This document shows positions 36,981 through 45,000 of a stretch of DNA of 64,000 bases, one piece after another (the first letter of the stretch is position 1; each line of letters opens with the position of its first letter). Position numbers and translations under genes: made by a program. Origin of the DNA: Arthrobacter sp. S39 (GTDB taxonomy: Bacteria; Actinomycetota; Actinomycetes; Actinomycetales; Micrococcaceae); assembly GCF_004320525.1 (NCBI RefSeq), contig NZ_SIHX01000005.1:248001-312000 (forward strand), given 5' to 3'. The notes beneath the pieces were generated by a model. That model saw only the letters and a program-made list of their open reading frames with translations. It ran no database searches and was not told the DNA's origin.

Positions 36981-37665
36981 CAAGCGTGAATTCGAGATAG
37001 TCGTCGACACCGAACTGCCGGGCACCCCCGAGCGCGTCTGGGAAGCCGTGACCAGCGGTACTCCGGCGTGGATGTTCCCCACGGACCAGTGGCCGGACGT
37101 CAAGACCGTGCAGGAGTACCCCGGCCACCTCGTGTCCCGGATGGACGGGCCGGACGGCTGGTTCAACCAGCTGGAGCACGTCCTGGAACCGCTCGACGGC
37201 GGCCGCGCCCGGCTGCACTACGTCCACAGCGGCATCTTCGCCGACAACTGGGACGAGCAGTACGACGGCGCCAGCAAGCATACCGGGTTCTATCTCCACA
37301 CCTTGGGCCAGTACCTCCAGTACTTCGACGGCAAGCCCGTGGTGTTCACGGACATCCAGTCTCCCGCGGCATCGCAGACCCCGGACGGATTTGAGCGGCT
37401 GAAGAAGGCGCTGGGCGTGGATGCCGCGGAGCAGGGCGCCGCTGTTGAGCTGGAGCTCGACGGCGTGGGGCGGCTTTCCGGCGAAGTGGACTTCTCCAAT
37501 GAGAACTTCCTGGGGCTGCGGACGTCGGACGCGATGTACCGGTTCTTCGGCCGCAACGCCTTTGGCGCTCCCGTCGGTATGACCGTGCACGACTTCAGTG
37601 GCAGCGGTGACTCGGCCGCAACCGCGGAGGCCTGGGGCGGCTTCCTCGCCAAGGTCTACGCGTAA
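36973..37665 (+). CDS. SRPBCC (AHSA1-type) protein
   Basis: 230 aa. N-terminal START-like motif FEIVVDTELPGTPERVWEAVTSGTPAWMFPTDQWP, then VLEPLDGGRARLHYVHSGIF and HTGFYLHTLGQYLQYF, typical of AHSA1 domains that bind hydrophobic ligands. The C-terminal ~90 residues form an extra segment (VELELDGVGRLSGEVDFSNENFLGLRTSDAMYRFFGR). Translationally coupled to the ArsR regulator by an 8-bp overlap. Ligand unknown. Confidence 0.87.
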   Translation: MTDKREFEIVVDTELPGTPERVWEAVTSGTPAWMFPTDQWPDVKTVQEYPGHLVSRMDGPDGWFNQLEHVLEPLDGGRARLHYVHSGIFADNWDEQYDGASKHTGFYLHTLGQYLQYFDGKPVVFTDIQSPAASQTPDGFERLKKALGVDAAEQGAAVELELDGVGRLSGEVDFSNENFLGLRTSDAMYRFFGRNAFGAPVGMTVHDFSGSGDSAATAEAWGGFLAKVYA

Positions 37666-37674
37666 GGCGGCACC

Positions 37675-38250
37675 TCAGGCGGCCCAGCCGCGGGCGACGG
37701 CGTCGAGGGCGGCGCTGTATACGGCAGCCCAGTCAGCGTCCGGCGGCCCCACCTGCGCCAGTTCCAGGCTGACCAGGCCGTGGACCTGGCCCCAGATGGC
37801 GACGGCGACCATCTCCGCGGGTGCCGGCAGTAACGTTCCAGCGGACTGGGCGGCAGCGACTGCGTTGATCAGGGGCACCATGGCGTCGGCGGCGACGTCC
37901 GGGGTGGGCTGGCAATCGACGTAGGCGGCCAGGGCGCCACCGAACATCAGCCGGTAGAGGGCCTGGTGCTCCAGCGCCCAGGCCCGGTAGGCCACACCCA
38001 GTCCCTGAAGTCCGCCCCCGGCCGCGGCCACCTGTGACTCATGGAATGACCGGAATCCGTCATCCACCACGGCGGTCAGGAGCTGGGATTTGCCGCCGAA
38101 CAGCGAATAGACGGCGGTAGTGGACGTGTGGGCAGCCGCCGCCACATCCCGCAGCGTCACCCGCGCCGGGCCGTCGCGGTCCACCAGGTCGGCGGTGACG
38201 GCCAGCAGCTCCTGCCTCAGGGAATCGGTATGCACTACAGGTCTTGCCAT
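37675..38250 (-). CDS. TetR-family transcriptional regulator
   Basis: 191 aa from the ATG at 38250 (38259 is an alternative). HTH: LAVTADLVDRDGPARVTLRDVAAAAHTSTTAVYSLFGGKSQLLTAVVDDGF. The C-terminal domain (ALYRLMFGGALAAYVD ... VAIWGQVHGLVSLELAQ) matches the TetR_C group with WHG-like motifs. Divergent from a DUF4188 gene, with several related operator half-sites in the 79-bp gap. Confidence 0.9.
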   Translation of the reverse strand: MARPVVHTDSLRQELLAVTADLVDRDGPARVTLRDVAAAAHTSTTAVYSLFGGKSQLLTAVVDDGFRSFHESQVAAAGGGLQGLGVAYRAWALEHQALYRLMFGGALAAYVDCQPTPDVAADAMVPLINAVAAAQSAGTLLPAPAEMVAVAIWGQVHGLVSLELAQVGPPDADWAAVYSAALDAVARGWAA

Positions 38251-38259
38251 GGGGTCCAT

Positions 38260-38310
38260 TGTTTCATAACATTGTTTCATAACAGTGTTATGCAACAAGG
38301 TTATGAAACA
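38260..38310. promoter_or_regulatory. Repeated operator between TetR and DUF4188 genes
   Basis: Four half-sites: two direct copies of tgtttcataac, then inverted gttatg and ggttatgaaaca. cataacagtgttatg at 38278-38292 is a perfect palindrome around its centre. This dense array fits cooperative repressor binding and control of both genes. Confidence 0.8.
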
Positions 38311-38329
38311 AGGAACCCAAGGAGCTCCG

Positions 38330-38851
38330 ATGGCGCAGAAGGTATTTCCGGGCCGCTACACAGCTGACCCCGAACGTGAATCCGTGACGGTCTTCCTGAT
38401 CGGGATGCGGGCAAACCGGTGGTGGAAGGTCGGAACCGTCGGCAAGGTCGCTGCCGCCATGCCCCGCATGCTTCAGCACCTGGCCGCAGACCCGGCGGCG
38501 GGAATGCTCGGCTATGAGCAGTGGTTTGGGCGCACCACCATGCTGCTCAGCTACTGGGAAAGCCCCGAGCACCTGCGGAAGTTCGCCGCGGACCGTGAAT
38601 CTCCGCATCTGGAACCGTGGCGCCGGTTTATGAAGCAACTCTCGGGGACCGGCGACGTCGGCGTCTGGCATGAGACGTACCAGGTGCCTGCCGCGGGGAT
38701 CGAGGTTGTCTACAACGGTATGCCGGAGTTCGGGCTGGCCAAGGCCACGGCGCATGTCCCGGTCGGTGCCGGAACCAATACGGCAAAGCAGCGGATGGGC
38801 GGGGCGGCAGGGCGGGCCGGCGCCGGCTCCCGAAAGGGCCCGGTGTCCTAA
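38330..38851 (+). CDS. DUF4188 domain protein
   Basis: 173 aa, ATG at 38330 with AAGGAG. Family features: FPGRYTADPERESVTVFLIGMRANRWWKV, MPRMLQHLAADPAAGMLGYEQWFGRTTMLLSYW and VGVWHETYQVPAAGIEVVYNGMP, a dimeric alpha/beta-barrel-like arrangement similar to heme- or small-molecule-handling folds. Activity unknown. The tail is Gly/Ala/Arg-rich and probably disordered. Likely repressed by the divergent TetR protein through the shared operators. Confidence 0.88.
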   Translation: MAQKVFPGRYTADPERESVTVFLIGMRANRWWKVGTVGKVAAAMPRMLQHLAADPAAGMLGYEQWFGRTTMLLSYWESPEHLRKFAADRESPHLEPWRRFMKQLSGTGDVGVWHETYQVPAAGIEVVYNGMPEFGLAKATAHVPVGAGTNTAKQRMGGAAGRAGAGSRKGPVS

Positions 38852-38864
38852 CGGGCCCGGTGTG

Positions 38865-40415
38865 TCACGCGATGGCCACGGCGGGCGCGTTCTTGAGTGT
38901 CCGGCGGAGCTGCGGGGCTGCGTCGAGCCTGTCCTGGGCTGAGCGCAGGGCCAGAACCGCGGTTTCCAGCTGCTCCGGCGGCAGGGTGAACGGCACCCGG
39001 AGGTAACGTTCAAAGGCCCCGCCGATCCCGAACCGTGGCCCCGCTGCCAGCCGGATGCCGAAGTCGGGGGCGATGACAGTCAGGGCCGTGCTCACCGGCG
39101 CGGGCAGCCTGCACCAGACCGACAGGCCTCCGGCCGGACGCCCCGTTTCCCACTCCGGGAGGTGTCCGGCGAGCAGTTCCAGCAGGGCAGCGCGGTTGTC
39201 CCGGAGGGCGGTAAGCCGTGCGGGGAGCGGCTCGTCCAGGGCGCGGACGAGATGGGCCGCCGCCAGTTGTTCCATGACCGGTCCGCCCAGGTCCAGGGAC
39301 GTCCGCGCCGCCGCAAAGCGCTGGATCATGGCTTCGGAGGCGCGGATCCAGCCTGTCCGGAGCCCGCCCCAGTGGGACTTGCTGAGCGAGCCGATGGTCA
39401 CCACCGCGGGACTGAAGGCTGCGACGGGAGTGGTCTCGGCGCCGTCGAGGTTCAGCTCACGGAGCGTCTCGTCAACCACCAGGACCGTTCCGGCGGCAGC
39501 GGCCGCCCGGACCAGCTGGCGGCGCTGGGCATCGGGCATCAGCTGCCCGGTGGGATTGTGGAAGTCCGGCACCACATAGGCAACCTTGGGACGTTGCTGC
39601 ATCATGGCGGTCCGCAGCGCGTGCATGTCCCACACCAAGGCGGGCGGGCCGCCGTCGGCATGGGTGCCGTGGGCGGCAGTGAACGCGACCGGGATGGCCC
39701 GGCAGCCGGCCCCACGGATGGCATCGAGCGCGTTCGGGTAGCTCGGGTGTTCCACCAGCACCCTGTCCTGCCGGCCTGCCAGGGCCCGGATGATGATGTT
39801 CAGGGCGTGCTGTGCTCCCGATGTCACCAGGATCTGTTCGGCGGTAGTGGGCGCGCCGGCGGCCGTGTAACGTGCCGCCACCGCCTCACGCAGGGGGAGC
39901 AGGCCCATGGCGTCGTACCCGAATCCGGGCAGCAGCGCCGGAAGCTCGGTCAGGGCCGCCGCGAACGCGCGGTGCACCACCTCGCCGCTGGCGGGCAATG
40001 ACGCGTACGCGAGGTCGATCAGCCCCGCCGGCGCCGCAAGCCCGGGGGCCGCAAGCCCCGGCGCGGCGACGGCGGGTGCCCCGGATCCGCCCGTGGCCGC
40101 GAGGCCCAGGCCGGTCAGGACGGTGGTGCCCAGCGGTGTCACGCGCGGAATCCGGGTCCGGCCCCTGCTGCCTTGTCCGCTGCTCAGGAACCCTTGCTCC
40201 CGGAGGTGGCCGTATGCCGCGGTCACGGTGGTCCGGCTGACGCCGAGCGCCTCAGACAGTGCCCGCTCGCTGGGCAGGGCGGTGTCCAGGGCCACCCGGC
40301 CGTCCAGGACCAGGAGGCGTACGACGTCGGCAAGCTCACGGTAGGCGGGCGCGGCGCCGAGGTTCCATGCGCCCAGGAGCCGGGCCAGTGCGGAGGCGTT
40401 CAGTGATGCGGACAT
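38865..40415 (-). CDS. yczR: MocR/GntR-type regulator with aminotransferase domain (YczR-like)
   Basis: 516 aa. Residues ~20-90 form a GntR winged helix (YRELADVVRLLVLDGRVALDTALPSERALSEALGVSRTTVTAAYGHLREQGFL). After an Ala/Gly/Pro linker (~115-135) comes a class I aminotransferase-like domain (TSGAQHALNIIIRALAG, PDFHNPTGQLMP, and GSLSKSHWGGLRTGWIR with the PLP Lys). The divergent YczE membrane gene identifies it as a YczR-type MocR regulator. PLP or a related compound is presumably the effector. Confidence 0.93.
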   Translation of the reverse strand: MSASLNASALARLLGAWNLGAAPAYRELADVVRLLVLDGRVALDTALPSERALSEALGVSRTTVTAAYGHLREQGFLSSGQGSRGRTRIPRVTPLGTTVLTGLGLAATGGSGAPAVAAPGLAAPGLAAPAGLIDLAYASLPASGEVVHRAFAAALTELPALLPGFGYDAMGLLPLREAVAARYTAAGAPTTAEQILVTSGAQHALNIIIRALAGRQDRVLVEHPSYPNALDAIRGAGCRAIPVAFTAAHGTHADGGPPALVWDMHALRTAMMQQRPKVAYVVPDFHNPTGQLMPDAQRRQLVRAAAAAGTVLVVDETLRELNLDGAETTPVAAFSPAVVTIGSLSKSHWGGLRTGWIRASEAMIQRFAAARTSLDLGGPVMEQLAAAHLVRALDEPLPARLTALRDNRAALLELLAGHLPEWETGRPAGGLSVWCRLPAPVSTALTVIAPDFGIRLAAGPRFGIGGAFERYLRVPFTLPPEQLETAVLALRSAQDRLDAAPQLRRTLKNAPAVAIA

Positions 40416-40418
40416 AAA

Positions 40419-40468
40419 AGCCAGTATCTCAAACTGGCTATGTAATTCAATGCCAGTTCTCTGCCAGA
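40419..40468. promoter_or_regulatory. Operator region between yczR and yczE
   Basis: agccagt-N7-actggct (40419-40439) is a perfect inverted repeat. gccagt and gccaga direct repeats follow at 40452 and 40463. MocR regulators bind such repeated half-sites, so this is the expected control region for both divergent genes. Confidence 0.75.
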
Positions 40469-40477
40469 GTTGTCGTT

Positions 40478-41149
40478 ATGTTGACCCGCAGACTCCTCCA
40501 GCTCTTTATCGGCCTCGCCATGTACGGCATCTCCCTGGCCATGTTCATCCGCGCCGGCCTCGGCCTGGACCCCTGGGATGTGTTCCATCAGGGTGTGGCC
40601 GGCAGGACCGGACTGAGCATCGGTGTGGTGGTCATCATTGTGAGCTTCCTGGTGCTGCTCCTCTGGATCCCGTTGCGGCAGTGGCCTGGCTTCGGCACGC
40701 TCTGCAACGCCGTGCTGGTAGGCGTCTTCGCGGACATCGGCTTGGCCCTGATCCCGTCGTTCTCGCACCTGGGAGGCCAGATCGGCATGCTCACCGGCGC
40801 CGTGGTGCTCAACGGCATCGCGTCCGCCTGCTACATCGGCGCACGGTTCGGTCCGGGCGCCAGGGACGGCCTGATGACAGGACTGGCGCGGCGCACCGGC
40901 TGGTCCGTCCGGGTGTCCCGCACCCTGATCGAAGTGGTCGTGCTGGGAGTGGGCTGGCTGCTGGGCGGTTCCGTGGGTGTTGGCACGGTGGTCTATGCGC
41001 TTGCCATCGGACCGCTGGTCCAGCTGCTGCTCCCGCGGTTTATGGTGCCCGCCAAACTGCCTGCGGAAGAGGCCATCGGTAAGCCGGGCAACCACGGGCC
41101 GGCCGCCGTCGAACCCTCTCTGGAGGAACCGCTGGCCCGGAACGCCTAG
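40478..41149 (+). CDS. yczE: YczE-type integral membrane protein
   Basis: 223 aa with five TM helices (LLQLFIGLAMYGISLAMFIRAGLG, VVVIIVSFLVLLLWIPL, FGTLCNAVLVGVFADIGLAL, MLTGAVVLNGIASACYIGARFG, LIEVVVLGVGWLLGGSVGVG). The GLDPWDVFHQG and GARDGLMTGL motifs are typical of the YczE/YyaS/YitT group. Function is unknown, probably transport. Divergent from its presumed regulator. Confidence 0.9.
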   Translation: MLTRRLLQLFIGLAMYGISLAMFIRAGLGLDPWDVFHQGVAGRTGLSIGVVVIIVSFLVLLLWIPLRQWPGFGTLCNAVLVGVFADIGLALIPSFSHLGGQIGMLTGAVVLNGIASACYIGARFGPGARDGLMTGLARRTGWSVRVSRTLIEVVVLGVGWLLGGSVGVGTVVYALAIGPLVQLLLPRFMVPAKLPAEEAIGKPGNHGPAAVEPSLEEPLARNA

Positions 41150-41157
41150 GACAACGA

Positions 41158-42000
41158 CTAGGACACCGGCGAGGGCAGCACGGGCTGGCACTGCGGGCAG
41201 AAATAGATGTCGCGTTCCTCTTCACCGTTGGGTTTGCCCAGCACGCCGCGGCGGACGGGGGTCCGGCATTTCAGGCACGGCTGGTGTTCGCGCCCGTAAA
41301 CCCAGTAGCCTGGCCGGCCCGCCATCCGCCCGACAGGCATGCCGCGGGGATTGAGGATGGTCACCCGGCGCCCCGGGCCCAGGTTGGCTTCCAGCAGCTG
41401 CTTGGCGTCCGTCATCAAGGTCCGGAGGTCCGGCACGGCCGATACCGGCGATGCCGGGTGCACGCCGGACAGGAAGCAGGCCTCGCAGCGGTAGATGTTG
41501 CCGATGCCTGCCAGGTTGCGCTGGTCCAGCAGGGCGACGCCGATGGGTACCTCGGGTGCAGCGCGGATTCGCTGCTCGGCTTCGGCGAGGTCCCAGTCCG
41601 GACCCAGCAGGTCCGGGCCCAGGTGGCCCACGATGGTGTCCTCGTCCGCGGTGCGGACCACCTCCACGATGCCCAGGGAAAATCCGACGGCGTCGGCTGC
41701 TGCCGTCCGGAGCACGCAGCGGGCGGTGAATCCCGGCTTCCGCCAGCGTCCTCCCGGGGGATAGACCTGCCAGGTGCCTTCCATTTTCAGGTGCGAATGG
41801 ATGGTGAGTTTCCGCTCGTCCGGTCCCACGACGCGCATCAGGAGGTGCTTTCCGCGCGGAACCACCTCTTCCACCGTCCAGCCGGCCAAATTGAGGGTGG
41901 CGAACCGGGGCACGCGGAAGTCCGAGGCGGTGAGTGTCTGACCCGCCAGGGCCTCGTGCAGCTGGCGCGCGGCCCGCCAGACGGAATCACCCTCAGGCAC
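41158..42000 (-). CDS. Fpg/Nei-family DNA glycosylase (Nei2-like)
   Basis: 280 aa bifunctional glycosylase/AP lyase. N-terminal PEGDSVWRAA (catalytic Pro2-Glu3), K in GKHLLMRV, HLKMEGTW, the helix-two-turn-helix DQRNLAGIGNIYRCEACFLSGVHP and a C-terminal zinc finger (CLKCRTP ... YFCPQCQ). PEGDS rather than PELPE marks a Nei2 type that excises oxidised pyrimidines. The start overlaps the lhr stop by 8 bp. lhr and nei2 are neighbours in mycobacteria too. Confidence 0.93.
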   Translation of the reverse strand: MPEGDSVWRAARQLHEALAGQTLTASDFRVPRFATLNLAGWTVEEVVPRGKHLLMRVVGPDERKLTIHSHLKMEGTWQVYPPGGRWRKPGFTARCVLRTAAADAVGFSLGIVEVVRTADEDTIVGHLGPDLLGPDWDLAEAEQRIRAAPEVPIGVALLDQRNLAGIGNIYRCEACFLSGVHPASPVSAVPDLRTLMTDAKQLLEANLGPGRRVTILNPRGMPVGRMAGRPGYWVYGREHQPCLKCRTPVRRGVLGKPNGEEERDIYFCPQCQPVLPSPVS

Positions 42001-45000
42001 GGATCCTCAATCCCTTGGGTGTGGAGTATGCCCCGGCCGCCGCCAGCGCGGCAGCCACCGGGGTATCCAGGATGCCGTGGCCGTTGACCTTCTCCATAAT
42101 GAGCTTGTCCACCGCGCCCCGGGTGACCACACCCACCAGTGCCGAGCCGGCGGCGGACAGCACGGCTTCGTTATCGCTGAAAGCCAGCAGTGTTTTCCCG
42201 CCGCGTTCCACGTAGAGGACCAGGGCGCCGTCCACCAGCACTACCAGGGCACCTGCCTTGCGTCCGGGCCGGTGTCCCGTTCCGGCCTCCTCGTTGACCG
42301 CGGGCCAGGACAAGGCGGCACCGTACGGGTTCGCTGGATCGGTGGCCGCCAGTGCCAGGGCCACAGGTTCGGGCTTCGCCAGCTGGGTGTCCTCGGAGTA
42401 CGAGCGCAGCCGGTCCACGGTGGCCGGTACCGCGAACTGCGCGGCCCCGAGATGTTCGATGAAGTATCCGCGGCGGCACCGGCCGGCCTCCTCCAGCCGG
42501 GCCAGGACCTTGTACATCAGGCCGAAGCCGCCCAGGATCTGCTCGGCCATGACCGAGCCCCTGGTGACAACACCGTACCTGTCCAGCAGCAGCTCCGCGG
42601 TGGCCCGGGCATGGATGGTGGCGTCCAGCTCAGGCGAGGGCAGGGCTGACCACCGGCCCGCGGCCATGGGCGGCGTGGCGGCCGCCCCGGACGCTGAGCC
42701 GTAGCGTCCGCCGCCCAGGCCGGGCGACCCCATGAGACCGGTACCGTGGGAGCGGCCCAGCCGGCTCATCCTTGGGGCACGCAGCCGCGGCGCTTTGGAA
42801 ACCTGGCGGTGGGCCGTGTGGCCCCCGGCGATGAGGGCCCGTACCGGCGCGAAGGTGTCCCCGGTGATCCGCCCGGCCCACGCCAGGTCCCAGAGAGCGG
42901 ACACCACGTCCTGGTCGCTCAGCACCGAGTCCATGCCCCCGGCGACCTCCGTCAGCTGGCGGAAGAAGTAGCCGCCGCCGTTGTTCCGGAGGTGGTCCAG
43001 GAGCCGCTGCTGTGCATCACCCGGTTCATATTCGACGGCGGGGTTCAGCGTCAGCTCGGCGGAATCGGCCAGGTGCATGCTGACCCAGCCGTCGTTGCCG
43101 GGGAGCCCGCCGGCGCCGGACCAGAGGACTTCCCCGGCGGCCATCAGCTCGTCCAGCATGGCGGGCTGGTAGTTGGAAACCCGGCTGGCCAGCACCAGCG
43201 GTTCCCAGGCCGACGCCGGAACGGGCACCCCTGAGAGCTGGTCGATCGCGGTGATGATGCCATCCAGGCCGCGCAGTGAAGGCTGGCCACGGCTGGCGCC
43301 GGGCGTCCTGACGTGCTGCCATGCGGGCAGGAACCGGCCGTAGGCCGCGGCGTCCACCGGTTCCACTTCGGCGCGCAGTGCCGCCAGCGACCGGCGGCGA
43401 AGCCTCCGGAGGACTTCGGCGTCGCACCATTCGCTGCTGGTGGCCGGTGCAACGACTGTCTGGGAGGATTCTGCCGGCTGTGCTTCGTCCGGTGGCCCGT
43501 CGATGCGTGAGCTGTCCCGGGCCGGCGTGGCATGCGGCCGGAACTCGCCTTCCACCACGCGGCCGTCCGCGGCGAGCCGCTTCAGCGCAGTACTGACAAC
43601 CGCGACACCAAGGCCCAGCCGCGCCGCGGCCTCGGAGGCGGTGAAGGGTCCGTGCGTGCGGGCATACCGGGACACCAGGTCGCCGAGGGGATCACCCACC
43701 GGCTCGATGAATGCCAGCGGCACACCCATGGGAAGTGGAACGCCGATGGCATCGCGCAGGCGGGCTGCGTCCTCGACGGCGGCAAACCGTTCCGCTCCGC
43801 CGATATTGACCTTGATGGCACGGTTGGCCCGCTGCAGGGCGGCCAGATGGGCCGCTGCCAGGACGGTGTCGGCATGCGGGGTTTCGGCAGCCTCCACCAC
43901 GGTTTCGGTGGGCTCGCCGGTTTCGGCGGGCTCAACCACCGGGGTTTCGACAGGCTCAACCGCCGGTTCCAGCCGGGCGGCGACCTCCTCGGGTGCCAGC
44001 GGACCCAGCAGCCGCAGCAGGTCAGCTACCCCCTCCATGCCGCGGGCACGGCGGTCAGGGGCCAGGCGCTGCAGCTCGAGCTCGGTGGCCTCGATGACCT
44101 TCGCGTCCAGCAGTTCACGGAGCTCCACACGGCCCAGCAGCTCATTCAGGAGCGTCGAGTCCAGTGCCAGGGCCGCAGCTCTGCGTTCGGCGAGCGGGGA
44201 GTCGCCCTCATACAGGAACTGCGCCACGTACCCGAACAGCAGGGACTTGGCGAAGGGCGACGGCTGCTGGGTGGTGGTCTGCACAATCCGCAGCTCCCGG
44301 CGTTCCACGGACGCCGCAATGTCCTTCAGCGCCGGGAGGTCGTAGACGTCCTGCAGGCACTCGCGGACAGTTTCCAGCACGATCGGGAACGTGGGGTATT
44401 TCCGCGCGACGTCCAGGAGCTGGGCGGACCGCTGGCGCTGCTGCCACAGCGGCTGCCGCTTCCCTGGAGTCTGGCGCGGGAGCAGCAGGGCGCGGGCTGC
44501 GCACTCGCGGAAGCGTGAGGCGAACAGTGCGCTGCCGCCCACCTCCGCGGTGACAATCTGCTCCAGCTCTTCGGGGTCGAAGAGGAAAAGCTCCGCCCCG
44601 GGCGGTTCGTCCTCCATCATGGGGACGCGCAGCACAATCCCGTCATCGGCTGCCATCGCGGACCCGTCCAGGCCGTACCGCTGGTGCAGGCGCTGTCCGA
44701 CGGCGAGGGCCCAGGGAGCGTGCACCGGCATGCCGAAGGGGCTGTGCAGGATCACCCGCCAGTCGCCGAGTTCGTCATGGAACCGCTCCACCACCAGCGT
44801 GGTGTCGTTGGGGACCACCTCGGTGGCGAGTTTCTGCTCAGCCAGGTACTGGAGCAGGTTGTTCGCGGCGAAGTCGTCCAGGCCGCTGGCCTTGCAGCGT
44901 TCGGTGGCAGGGCCGACGTCGGACGCGGACAGTTCACGCACGAAGGCGCCCAGCGCGCGGCCCAGGTCCACGGGCCGTCCCAGCGAGTCGCCTTTCCAGA

